In this document: positions 1 through 7,856 of the stretch, piece after piece
Layout of the letters: each line of letters opens with the position of its first letter
How positions within the stretch are numbered: the first letter of the stretch is position 1
From: Palauibacter sp965207805
GTDB lineage: Bacteria; Gemmatimonadota; Gemmatimonadetes; Palauibacterales; Palauibacteraceae
Reading direction: 5' to 3'
DNA: 64,000 bases
Assembly (NCBI GenBank): GCA_965207805.1
Contig: OZ242312.1
Location: 868,001-932,000 of the forward strand
The notes under the pieces: generated by a model
What the model saw: the letters and a program-made list of their open reading frames with translations, nothing else
The model's database searches: none
What the model was told of the DNA's origin: nothing
Program-made: the position numbers and the translations under genes

Positions 1-98
1 CGATCGCCTACGTGAGCGGCCGCGACGAAGTGTGCCGGCGGCTCGAAAGTCCTCTGTTCGTCCAGCAGGACGTCGATCTCCCGGTGCTGTTCGGTCAT
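1..98 (-). CDS. acsA: Acetyl-CoA synthetase, N-terminal fragment (cut by window edge)
   Basis: Translating the minus strand from the ATG at 98 gives 32 residues that run off the window. They contain IDVLLDEQRTFEPP followed by HFVAAAHVGD, which resembles the start of AMP-forming acetate-CoA ligases (an acidic helix, then a xFxPPxxF stretch). The enzyme activates acetate with ATP and CoA in the cytoplasm. Only this short N-terminus is visible, so no catalytic motif can be checked. No clear Shine-Dalgarno sequence precedes the ATG. It is divergent from the membrane protein gene at 264. Confidence 0.6.
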   Translation of the reverse strand, partial: MTEQHREIDVLLDEQRTFEPPAHFVAAAHVGD

Positions 99-263
99 GG
101 AATCGCTCGAATCGGAGGGCAGAAACGGACGGGCGCGCTTGTCACGGAGCCGCCGGGGGCACCATTTAGCGGGCCGGCCGGGGGCCGCACGGCGTGACAG
201 TAGACGACGCCCGGCGGCGCAGGCAAGCACCCGGCGCCCCGTCGCGACGAAGCACGGAGTTTG

Positions 264-572
264 ATGACCGAAGACACGCTGGCCTGGATCCTGATCATCG
301 CCGGATCCCTGGGCGCCCTCCTCGCCCTCGCCTTCGGCATCTGGGTGGGGCTCGGCTCTCCCGGGCTCTACGACAAGTACGCGCCGACGGGAAGGGCGCC
401 GCGCACGTCGCCCTGGCGCTGGCTGCTGGAAGGCCGGCAGCGCGCCCGTGCGAGCCGCTTCGACGCGGTGATGCGGGATACGGAAGCCGAAGAGGGAGAA
501 GACGAGGGGGAGGAGCCGGAGCGGTACTCGTCGAAACCGGACTTCAGCCGGGGGCGTCGCTTCAGGCGATGA
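264..572 (+). CDS. Small single-pass membrane protein, unknown function
   Basis: This is a 102-residue protein with one clear membrane segment near the N-terminus (about residues 7-28, rich in Leu, Ala, Ile and Gly), then a basic cytoplasmic-looking stretch, a run of acidic residues (EAEEGEDEGEEPE) and an Arg-rich end. The ATG at 264 is preferred over the TTG at 261 because GGAG at 256-259 then sits 4 nt upstream rather than 1 nt. It ends 10 nt before the CDF transporter gene and probably shares its transcript. I do not recognise a family; nothing catalytic is visible. Confidence 0.6.
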   Translation: MTEDTLAWILIIAGSLGALLALAFGIWVGLGSPGLYDKYAPTGRAPRTSPWRWLLEGRQRARASRFDAVMRDTEAEEGEDEGEEPERYSSKPDFSRGRRFRR

Positions 573-582
573 GTCCGGGGCG

Positions 583-1455
583 GTGACTTCGCCGGCCGAC
601 CGCAACGCACGGGTGCGCCGCATACTCCTGTGGGTGCTGCTCGCGAACGTGGCGGTGATCGCGGCGAAGTTGATCGTGGGGCTGCGCACGGGATCGATCG
701 CCGTCCTGGGCGACGCGGCCCACTCGGGCGTCGATGCGATCAACAACGTTGTGGGCCTCGCCGCGATGCGACTCGCGGCCGCCCCGCCGGACGCCGAACA
801 TCCCTACGGACACGGCAAGTTCGAGACGCTCGCGGCACTCGCCGTGGCGGCGTTCCTCTCGGTCACCTGCTTCGAACTCGTTCAGAGCGCGCTTGAGCGC
901 CTCATCCGCGGCGGCGCTCCGCCGGATATCGAACCGGCGATGCTGGGCGTGCTCGGCGCGGCCCTCGTGGTGAATGCCGCCGTCGCGCTGGGCGAAGCGA
1001 GGGCGGGCCGGAAGTTGTCGAGCGAGATCCTCGCGGCCGACGCGCGGCACACCGCGTCCGATGTCCTGGTTACGGCGGGAGTTCTGATCGGGCTGGCGGT
1101 CACCGCCTGGACCGGCTGGGCGCCGGCCGATGCATGGCTCGCCCTCGCCGTGGCGCTCGTCGTGGCGCGCTCCGGATATAAGATCTTCCGCGAGACCATC
1201 CCCGTCCTCGTCGACGAACGGGCCGTCGATCCGCGGGAGATCGAAGGCGTGGCGAGCCGGGTGCCCGGCGTGCGTGCTGTCACCGGGGTTCGTTCGCGCG
1301 GCAAGTCGGTCGGGCGCTTTGCGGAACTCACGATCCGGGTCGCGCCCGGCGAGACGGTGGTCAGCGCCCACGAAATCGCCGATGAAGTGGAGCGGAGGGT
1401 CGCCGCCCGGATCGGATTCACCGACGTGACGGTGCACGTCGAACCGCACGATTAG
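583..1455 (+). CDS. Cation diffusion facilitator (CDF) family metal exporter
   Basis: This 290-residue protein has the CDF layout of about six membrane helices and a cytoplasmic C-terminal domain. The second helix carries GDAAHSGVDAINN, giving the metal-site Asp44 and Asp51; a later helix has ADARHTASD, the second half of the transport site. HPYGHGKFE is the conserved CDF loop. Members exchange Zn2+, Fe2+, Mn2+ or Co2+ for protons and remove metal from the cytoplasm. The residue next to the site does not settle the metal here. It starts with GTG, 10 nt after the upstream gene. The 3' end overlaps the opposing gene by 4 nt. Confidence 0.9.
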   Translation: MTSPADRNARVRRILLWVLLANVAVIAAKLIVGLRTGSIAVLGDAAHSGVDAINNVVGLAAMRLAAAPPDAEHPYGHGKFETLAALAVAAFLSVTCFELVQSALERLIRGGAPPDIEPAMLGVLGAALVVNAAVALGEARAGRKLSSEILAADARHTASDVLVTAGVLIGLAVTAWTGWAPADAWLALAVALVVARSGYKIFRETIPVLVDERAVDPREIEGVASRVPGVRAVTGVRSRGKSVGRFAELTIRVAPGETVVSAHEIADEVERRVAARIGFTDVTVHVEPHD

Positions 1456-2117
1456 CCCGGGGTCGACTCGACGACCCAGAGGCAGCGATCCGCCCCGTTG
1501 GCTTCGCACTGCGGGTGCGAGACGCCGCCTCCCCCTCCCCGATACGTCCGAAACGACTCGTCGATGATCCCCGACAGGATCTCGCAGCCGCGTCCGCCCT
1601 TGTCGGCTGTGGCCAGAACCGGGAGGCCGCGTTCCACCGTGAACCCGTTCATCCCCTTCACAGTCCGGATCTTCGAGGCGGGGCTGAGGCGGCGGGCGAT
1701 TTTCTTCACTCGCCCCCAGGCGAGCATCCGGCGGAGACCGGGAGGGATCAGCCGCCACCCGAAGCGCAGGAACACGCGTGCGCCGGGGCCGAACGCCTCG
1801 TGCGTGACCCGGCGTCCCGTGGCCGCGAAGATCTCTGGAGCATCGATCCGTTTCGCGACGAGTTCGAACAGGCTCGCGACTTCGGCGGCGCGCACATCCC
1901 CGCCATCCTCCTCGTAGCGGCGAATCTGCTTGAGCACGACGCTCGACAGCCCCAGCCGCCGACGCAGGTTCAGGGAGAGGTCCATTTCCTCAAGTTCCCG
2001 CGGATCTTCGGGCGTGTCGAGGTCCCTGAGGGTCAGCAGGAGGGCGAGCGGAATGTGAACGGGTATTTCGCCCTCGAACTCCCCGTCTTGTGCGCGCGGA
2101 GAATCAACCGGCATCAT
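1452..2117 (-). CDS. Unknown protein with a V4R-like C-terminal Cys motif
   Basis: This is a 221-residue soluble protein. The first third is helical and acidic (LALLLTLRDLDTPEDPRELE). The last part reads like the end of a 4-vinyl-reductase (V4R) or haem-NO-type sensor domain: a glycine-rich turn, then HPQCEANGADRCLWVVE with two cysteines seven apart. In that fold these residues often bind metal or a small ligand, so a sensing role is possible but is inference from a short motif. Adjacent ATGs at 2117 and 2114 are both possible starts; neither has a good ribosome-binding site. It is divergent from the DoxX gene. Confidence 0.55.
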   Translation of the reverse strand: MMPVDSPRAQDGEFEGEIPVHIPLALLLTLRDLDTPEDPRELEEMDLSLNLRRRLGLSSVVLKQIRRYEEDGGDVRAAEVASLFELVAKRIDAPEIFAATGRRVTHEAFGPGARVFLRFGWRLIPPGLRRMLAWGRVKKIARRLSPASKIRTVKGMNGFTVERGLPVLATADKGGRGCEILSGIIDESFRTYRGGGGGVSHPQCEANGADRCLWVVESTPG

Positions 2118-2193
2118 GGGTCGCAAGGCTACGGCGGCACTTCCGGGCCTGCAAGCGGCGCGGACGCCGGAGCCCCCCTTAATGGGAGGCGTC

Positions 2194-2601
2194 ATGAATG
2201 CACCCGTCTCGAAGGAAACCACCCACGCCGTGCTCCGGGTCACCGCCGGCCTGATGCTGTGGCAGCACGGAGCCCAGAAGCTCCTCGGCATGTTCGGCGC
2301 AACCGCCGTCGAGTCCTGGTTCGCGTGGCCGCGCGGCATCGCGGGACTCATCGAGTTCTTCCTGCCGATCCTCATCATCCTCGGGGTCCGGACGCGCTGG
2401 GTCGCCTTCATCCTCACGGGGCACTTCGCGGTGGTCTACTGGTGGCGCCACTTCTTCGCCCGCGAGATGGAGTTCTGGCCGATCGTGAACGGCGGAGAAC
2501 TCGCCATCCTGTACTGCGCCATCTTCCTCTTCCTGTGGACGACGGGCAACGGGAAGTTCAGCCTGGACCACATGGTCCCCGGTCCCGGCCGGGAAGACTA
2601 G
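2194..2601 (+). CDS. DoxX family membrane protein
   Basis: This 135-residue, four-helix membrane protein begins with the DoxX-type signature VLRVTAGLMLWQHGAQKLLG and continues with the conserved glycine-rich second helix (GIAGLIEFFLPILIILG). DoxX proteins are inner-membrane proteins linked to quinone or thiosulfate oxidation and to redox stress; their exact role is often unknown. The ATG at 2194 is chosen because GGGAGG at 2184-2189 lies 4 nt upstream. The longer reading from 2116 would add a low-quality leader that covers this ribosome-binding site. Confidence 0.85.
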   Translation: MNAPVSKETTHAVLRVTAGLMLWQHGAQKLLGMFGATAVESWFAWPRGIAGLIEFFLPILIILGVRTRWVAFILTGHFAVVYWWRHFFAREMEFWPIVNGGELAILYCAIFLFLWTTGNGKFSLDHMVPGPGRED

Positions 2602-2680
2602 CCTCAAGTTGTTCGGTCGCCGTTCCGGCCCCATCTTGTGCGGCCGGACGGCGGCCGCCGCAGGGTGCCGCCGTCTCGGC

Positions 2681-2700
2681 TTTTGCACGGGCTGCTAGAG
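2681..2700 (-). repeat. TAGCAGCCC motif copy upstream of leuS
   Basis: On the minus strand this reads CTCTAGCAGCCCGTGCAAAA, between doxX and leuS, 45 nt before the leuS ATG. It is the longest of the four copies in the window; the A-run after CCCGTG is part of a form I have seen in other environmental genomes (recollection, not a database result). Confidence 0.5.
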
Positions 2701-2744
2701 CATCTCCCCGGCGTGATCCCGTAGACGGAGCGGACCCGCGACCC

Positions 2745-5255
2745 ATGTACGACCCGAGCGCCATCGAATCCCGATGGCAGGCCTGGTGGGAGGAGAACGG
2801 GACGAACGAGCCCGACCTCGACGCTGCCGAGCGTCCGTTCTTCAACCTCATGATGTATCCGTATCCGTCGGCCGAGGGGCTCCATGTCGGGAACCTGTAC
2901 GCCTTCACGGGGGCCGACATCTACGGGCGTTTCCGGCGCCTTCGGGGCGATGACGTCTTCGAGCCCATCGGATACGACGCGTTCGGTATCCACTCGGAGA
3001 ACCACGCGCTCAAAGTCGACACGCACCCGATGGAGTTGATCCCCTCGAACATCCGGAACTTCGAGCGGATGCTGAGGGCGGCGGGGCTCATGACGGACTG
3101 GTCCCGCACGGTCGATACGACGGATCCGCGCTACTACAGGTGGACGCAGTGGATCTTCATCCAGCTCTTCAAGGCGGGCCTGGCCGAGAAGAAGGAAGCC
3201 GCGGTCAACTGGTGCCCGGCGTGCCAGACGGTCCTCGCGAACGAACAGGTGATCGCCGGCCTGTGCGAACGATGCGACACCGCGGTCGAGCAGCGGATGC
3301 TGAGCCAGTGGTTCTTCCGGATCACGGACTACGCGCAGCGGCTGCTGGACAACCTGGACTGGATCGACTGGTCCGAGACGACGAAGACGGCCCAGCGCAA
3401 CTGGATCGGACGCTCCGAGGGCGCGCGGCTGCACTTCCCGCTCTCGGGCGCCGCGGGGGGCTCGGGCGCCGCGCCCGCCTCCGGCACCGAGGCGGCCGAC
3501 GAGACGGATCGGATCGAGGTGTTCACGACCCGCGCCGATACGCTCTTCGGCGCGACGTTCATGGTGCTGGCACCGGAGCATCCCCTCGTCGAGCGGCTCA
3601 CGACGGACGAGCGGCGCGCCGACGTGGAGGCCTACATGCGCGCGGCCGCGGCCGTCGACCTCGTGGAACGGCAGAAGACGGACGAGCGCGAGAAGACCGG
3701 CGTATTCACCGGCGGGTATGCGCGGAACCCGGCCACCGGGGAGGACATCCCCGTGTGGGTCGCCGACTACGTCCTCATGGACTACGGCACCGGCGCGATC
3801 ATGGCCGTGCCCGGACACGATCAGCGGGACTTCGATTTCGCGCGCCAGTTCGGGTTGCCCATCGTCCAGGTCGTGTGCTCCCGCGCGGCGCTCCCGGAGG
3901 GGGCGGATCCCGCGGAGATCGGTGGGGGCGAGGCGGAGGCCGCCTTCGTCGAGCACACCGCCGATGAGATTCTCGTGAACTCCGGGCGCTTCAGCGGGAT
4001 GGAGGCCGACGCGGGCGGGCGCGCGATCACCGAGTGGCTGGCGGAGCGCGGGCTCGCGGCGGCGGAGGTCAACTACCGGCTGCACGACTGGTGCATCTCC
4101 CGGCAGCGGTACTGGGGACCGCCGATCCCCATCATCTACTGCGACGACTGCGGCCCTCAGGCGGTGCCGGAGGAGGACCTCCCCGTCGTCCTCCCCTTCG
4201 TCGAGGATTTCCGCCCCACGGCGACGGGCGTGAGCCCGCTCGCACGCGACCCGTCCTTCCACGCGGCGGCGTGTCCGGCGTGCGGCGCGGAGGCCCGGCG
4301 CGAGACGGATGTCTCCGACACCTTCCTCGATTCGGGCTGGTACTTCCTGCGCTATCCCTCGACCGAGTTCGACGACCGTCCGTTCGACCCCGCGCGGACG
4401 CGGAAGTGGCTACCCGTCAGCAGCTACATCGGAGGCGAGGAACACTCCGTCCTCCACCTCCTCTACTCCCGGTTCCTCACGATGGTGCTGCACGACCTCG
4501 GGCACCTCGAGTTCGAGGAGCCGTACGACCGCTTCCGCAAACACGGCCTCCTCATCAGGGACGGCGCCAAGATCTCGAAGTCGCGCGGCAACGTGATCCT
4601 TCCGGACGAGTACATCGCGCGGTTCGGCGCGGACACGTTCCGCATGTACCTCATGTTCCTCGGCCCCTTCCAGCGGGGCGGGGACTTCCGCGACAGTGGC
4701 CTCGCCGGGCCCGAACGCTTCCTGAAGAAGGTGTGGGACAGCGTGACGGCCGCGGCGGAAGCGGGCCGCACGGGATTCGAGGATCCCGGCGTGGAGCGGG
4801 CGCTGCACGCCACGATCCGGCAGATCTCGGAGGACCTCGAGGCGCTGAGTTACAACACGGCGATCGCCGCCGCGATGGACTACCTGAACACGCTGCGCTC
4901 CGGCGGGCGCACGGCCTCGGTCGACGAGGTGCGGCCGCTGGTGATCATGATCGCGCCGGTCGCGCCCCACATTGCCGAGGAGTTGTGGGCCCGGCTGGGG
5001 GGCGAGTCCAGCATCTTCGATCACGCCGAGTGGCTGGCCTGGGACGAGAGCAAGCTGGTGGTCGACGAGGTCGAACTTCCGGTGCAGGTGAACGGCCGGC
5101 TGCGGGCGACGATCCGGGTCGCGCGCGGAGCCCCGGAAGACGTCGTGCGCGAGGCGGCGCTGGCCGAGGCGAACGTGATCCGGCGCCTCGACGGGGTCGC
5201 GATTCGCAAGGTGATCCACGTCCCGGACCGCATGCTCAACCTCGTCGTCTCCTAG
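2745..5255 (+). CDS. leuS: Leucyl-tRNA synthetase
   Basis: This cytoplasmic class I aminoacyl-tRNA synthetase has 836 residues; the E. coli enzyme has 860. It charges tRNA-Leu. The HIGH-type motif is seen as PYPSAEGLHVGN near residue 45 and the KMSKS motif as KISKSRGN. A CP1 editing domain is present between them, with TRADTLFGATF and DYGTGAIMAVPGHDQRDFDF, the region that hydrolyses mischarged tRNA. Zinc-type pairs CPAC and CERC precede it. The start at 2745 matches the family N-terminus (YDPSAIESRWQAWW). A leaderless upstream extension of the frame is not supported. GGAG lies 14 nt before the ATG, a weak distance. Confidence 0.97.
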   Translation: MYDPSAIESRWQAWWEENGTNEPDLDAAERPFFNLMMYPYPSAEGLHVGNLYAFTGADIYGRFRRLRGDDVFEPIGYDAFGIHSENHALKVDTHPMELIPSNIRNFERMLRAAGLMTDWSRTVDTTDPRYYRWTQWIFIQLFKAGLAEKKEAAVNWCPACQTVLANEQVIAGLCERCDTAVEQRMLSQWFFRITDYAQRLLDNLDWIDWSETTKTAQRNWIGRSEGARLHFPLSGAAGGSGAAPASGTEAADETDRIEVFTTRADTLFGATFMVLAPEHPLVERLTTDERRADVEAYMRAAAAVDLVERQKTDEREKTGVFTGGYARNPATGEDIPVWVADYVLMDYGTGAIMAVPGHDQRDFDFARQFGLPIVQVVCSRAALPEGADPAEIGGGEAEAAFVEHTADEILVNSGRFSGMEADAGGRAITEWLAERGLAAAEVNYRLHDWCISRQRYWGPPIPIIYCDDCGPQAVPEEDLPVVLPFVEDFRPTATGVSPLARDPSFHAAACPACGAEARRETDVSDTFLDSGWYFLRYPSTEFDDRPFDPARTRKWLPVSSYIGGEEHSVLHLLYSRFLTMVLHDLGHLEFEEPYDRFRKHGLLIRDGAKISKSRGNVILPDEYIARFGADTFRMYLMFLGPFQRGGDFRDSGLAGPERFLKKVWDSVTAAAEAGRTGFEDPGVERALHATIRQISEDLEALSYNTAIAAAMDYLNTLRSGGRTASVDEVRPLVIMIAPVAPHIAEELWARLGGESSIFDHAEWLAWDESKLVVDEVELPVQVNGRLRATIRVARGAPEDVVREAALAEANVIRRLDGVAIRKVIHVPDRMLNLVVS

Positions 5256-5257
5256 CG

Positions 5258-5283
5258 CGGCGTCAGCGTCGAGCGGGACGCCG
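5258..5283. terminator. Hairpin in the convergent leuS/yggX gap
   Basis: CGGCGTC at 5258-5264 pairs perfectly with GACGCCG at 5277-5283 around a 12-nt loop. It lies just after the leuS stop and before the yggX stop, so it could end both transcripts. There is no U-rich tail, so a Rho-independent mechanism is uncertain. Confidence 0.35.
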
Positions 5284-5303
5284 GGGAGTCCGTCACCTGC
5301 CTC

Positions 5304-5591
5304 CTACCACTCGACGGAGCCTTCCGCGCCGGTGTCGATGGGGGCGGCGGTGCCCTCCTCGCCGAAGAGGTGGATCCGGAGGTTCGTGTAAAGAAACTCG
5401 CGCGCCGCGGCTTCGTGGAGCTTCAGCCCGTAGTGGTTGATGAGGAGCATCTGCCGCTCCTTCCACTCCTCCCAGCACGCCGCGCAGATCTCCGCCACGA
5501 TCCGCTCGCCGAGTGCGCTCGGGAACGGGAGGCGCTCGATCCGGCCCTGGTCGTCGCGGTCGCAGCGCACGCAGGCGAACGGTTCCGTCAT
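5304..5591 (-). CDS. yggX: YggX-like Fe(II)-trafficking / oxidative damage protection protein with four cysteines
   Basis: This 95-residue protein matches the YggX fold: PFPSALGERI, then a Trp-rich helix (CWEEWKERQ) and the hallmark MLLINHYGLKL. Family members protect Fe-S clusters and help traffic Fe(II) in the cytoplasm. Unlike E. coli YggX, which has one cysteine near the start, this protein has two CxxC pairs (Cys7/Cys10 and Cys36/Cys39), which could form a zinc or iron ribbon. The ATG at 5591 overlaps the stop of the upstream peptidase gene by 4 nt, and AAGGA lies 6 nt upstream. It is the last gene of a three-gene unit. Confidence 0.85.
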   Translation of the reverse strand: MTEPFACVRCDRDDQGRIERLPFPSALGERIVAEICAACWEEWKERQMLLINHYGLKLHEAAAREFLYTNLRIHLFGEEGTAAPIDTGAEGSVEW

Positions 5592-6676
5592 CTCGATCCT
5601 TCCGTGGTCTCGGCGTCGTCCGTGTCGCCGGGGCCTGTGTCCGCGGGACCCACCAGACGCGTAAGGGCCTTCCACGGGTCGCCGGCCGCGGCCTCCCGCA
5701 TCAGCGCTTCGACGGCGGGCACCAGCGCGCCGTGCGACTCGTACACGCGCTCGAAGTCATCCAGTCTCGTGTAGTAGAGCAGGCGCGAGATCATCCACGC
5801 GTTGTCGAGACCGTCCGGGTCGATCGAGCCGTACTGCGCATGCAGCCGCGGCTTGTACTCCGTCTCGAAACGTTGGGCCGCCGCCTCGAACACCTCGCGT
5901 TTGGCCGCCCGCTTCGCGTCGTCGGGCAGGGCGGAGGCGTACACCTCCTCCAACGGCGCGAGGATGGAATGGAAGAAGTGGCCGAATACGCGCGTGTCCT
6001 CCCACCTCCACTGCGCCCGCACGCAGGCGCTCTCGTCCGCCACCGCCTCGCAGAAGAATTCGATGGCGCCGCGGTACCCGACGAAGTTCGCGAAGCTCTC
6101 GTTGAAATCCGCCTGTCCGGTGGGGAAGTACGTGCTGTGCGTGATCTCGTGGATCACCGTCTCGACGATCCCCAGGCTGTCGAGGCGCAGCGTCGTCGAC
6201 ATGATGGGGTCCGGGAACCATCCCAGCGTCGAGAAGGCGGAGACGGGCCGGACCGAGACATCATAGCCCTCCTCGGCCAGGCCGGCGGCCTCCGCTCGGG
6301 CGTCGTCGAAGTCGAAGTATCCCTTGTAGGGGACGTGGCCGACGATGGGGAACCACCACGTCTTCCAGCGCAGATCGAACTCCGGGGCGGCGAGCACGAT
6401 CAGGACCAGCGTGTCGCGGTGGAGTTGCGTGAACGACTCGTAGCTCGCCCCCGCGCGCAGCCCCAGGTCGCGTTCCGCGAAGTCTCTCGCGTCGAGGACG
6501 AGCCGCAGCTTGTCGCGGGTCTCGCGGGCCACGGTCGTGTCGTGGATCACGGCTCGGATGGGGCGGCGCGCCGAGAGGATGCGGGCCTCCTCCCAGCCGG
6601 CGCGCAGGACGTACGCCGGCGAGCAGCCACCCGCGCACAGCAGGAGCATGACGAGCGCGGCGCGCGCCGTGCTCAC
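5588..6676 (-). CDS. Putative lipoprotein aminopeptidase (HExxH metallopeptidase)
   Basis: This is a 362-residue protein. The N-terminus is a lipoprotein signal: a hydrophobic stretch ending in LLLCAGGC, so the mature protein should be lipid-anchored on the periplasmic side. The zinc site is VIHEITHSTYF (HExxH) with a downstream Glu in NESFANFVGYRG. This arrangement is that of the putative aminopeptidase family Aminopeptidase_5. The substrate is unknown. The GTG at 6676 overlaps the methyltransferase stop by 4 nt, and the 3' end overlaps yggX by 4 nt, so all three proteins should be made together. Confidence 0.8.
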   Translation of the reverse strand: MSTARAALVMLLLCAGGCSPAYVLRAGWEEARILSARRPIRAVIHDTTVARETRDKLRLVLDARDFAERDLGLRAGASYESFTQLHRDTLVLIVLAAPEFDLRWKTWWFPIVGHVPYKGYFDFDDARAEAAGLAEEGYDVSVRPVSAFSTLGWFPDPIMSTTLRLDSLGIVETVIHEITHSTYFPTGQADFNESFANFVGYRGAIEFFCEAVADESACVRAQWRWEDTRVFGHFFHSILAPLEEVYASALPDDAKRAAKREVFEAAAQRFETEYKPRLHAQYGSIDPDGLDNAWMISRLLYYTRLDDFERVYESHGALVPAVEALMREAAAGDPWKALTRLVGPADTGPGDTDDAETTEGSR

Positions 6677-7806
6677 GAGCACCTCACGTAGTGGAGGTGT
6701 TCCCGCACGTCGTCGCGCAGGTAGCTCCGGCCCGGGCCGTCGGCGTCGCTCCGGTAGCGGCGGTACGGCCGGTCGTGGAACTCGTAGGTGTCGGGCAGGC
6801 CGCGTTCGCGCAGCGCCCCTTCGATGGTGGCGCGGTCCAGAAGCCCCTCGTCGTTGTAGCTGAACAGGATGTGGCGTCCGTCCGCTGCCTCCAGTACCTC
6901 CCGCAGCGCCTCCGGAGCCCGGTGCTTCCGGCACCAGTCCGAGCGCTGCGCCTCGTCGGGGATGAGTCCCGTCTTCCCCCGAATCTCAGGCGGTGTGGTC
7001 CAGCCGAGCGCGAGGAGTTCCGGGATGTGATAATACGCGGGATACTGCCGGCCGTTGTAAGGGGGGTCGAGATAGACGAGATCGACAGGACCGACGGATG
7101 CCAGGAGGCGGGCGGCGGGTCCGCGAAACGCGCTGCAGGCGCCGGCTCCTTCCCGGCGCGGCGTCGGTTCGATGGGGCGGAGTTCGAGCGGGCGCAGGGC
7201 GTTCGGCTGCATGGTTTTTACGAAGGAGGCATAGACGCCCGTGGTGTTCGCCACGCGATCGGCGGCCTCGATGAGCGTCGCGATGAGGAGTTGGGCCGCG
7301 GCTTCGCTGTGGGACGGCCCGCGCGTCCAGCGTTCGATCCGCGTGCGGACCGCGTCGATCCTGCGTCCGTTCTCGGGGGAGAAGTACATGCGCCCGTGCT
7401 CCCGGCCGGCGGCTCCGTCGCGCGTGTAGTGTTCCGCGATGAACCCGCGGCGGTCCGGCCCCTCCCCGTCCCGGAGATCGCCGGGATCGCCGGGATCATC
7501 GAGTTCGGCCAGCCTCTCGAGCAGGGCGCGGTAGCCGATCTCCCGCTTCCCGTTGCGGGCCGCCGCCGGGAGGAACGAAGCCGGGTACCGCGGGGGCGCG
7601 TCGAGCTGGACTCGCGCGACCTGGAGGGCGTAGGACGACGCCATCAGGTCGCCCGCATGGACCTGCCAGCCCTTTTCCTTGAGCGCCGCGGACACGCTGG
7701 CGGTGCCGGCAAACGGGTCGCAGGCGACGCCGGGCGCCGCCTGGCACCGGTCCACGGTCTCCAGCAGGAAGGGGACGAGCTTCGTTTTGTTCCCGAGATA
7801 GCGCAC
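6673..7806 (-). CDS. D12-class N6-adenine DNA methyltransferase (orphan)
   Basis: This 377-residue protein has the motifs of D12/Dam-type DNA adenine methyltransferases. N-terminal RYLGNKTKL corresponds to the KWxGGK motif, DPFAGTASVS near residue 30 is the AdoMet-binding motif I, and DLVYLDPPYNGRQY contains the catalytic DPPY. It should transfer a methyl group to the N6 of adenine in a short target site. No restriction endonuclease gene is adjacent, so it is either solitary, like Dam, or its partner lies outside the window. The first codon is GTG with no obvious ribosome-binding site. The gene ends in a 4-nt overlap with the lipoprotein peptidase gene. Confidence 0.85.
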   Translation of the reverse strand: MRYLGNKTKLVPFLLETVDRCQAAPGVACDPFAGTASVSAALKEKGWQVHAGDLMASSYALQVARVQLDAPPRYPASFLPAAARNGKREIGYRALLERLAELDDPGDPGDLRDGEGPDRRGFIAEHYTRDGAAGREHGRMYFSPENGRRIDAVRTRIERWTRGPSHSEAAAQLLIATLIEAADRVANTTGVYASFVKTMQPNALRPLELRPIEPTPRREGAGACSAFRGPAARLLASVGPVDLVYLDPPYNGRQYPAYYHIPELLALGWTTPPEIRGKTGLIPDEAQRSDWCRKHRAPEALREVLEAADGRHILFSYNDEGLLDRATIEGALRERGLPDTYEFHDRPYRRYRSDADGPGRSYLRDDVREHLHYVRCS

Positions 7807-7856
7807 GCGGCAGAATATGGAGACGGGATGCGGGCGAAAAGCTCCGGGTCGCCGTC

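Noticed and set aside
99..263. TTGTCA (139-144) as a promoter for the first plus-strand genes
   Set aside because: The only -10 candidate, CATTTA at 18-nt spacing, is too poor a match to call.
1515..2744. Long open frame in front of leuS on the plus strand
   Set aside because: It runs antisense through the V4R-like gene and out of frame through doxX, has biased low-quality composition, and the LeuRS N-terminus begins at 2745.
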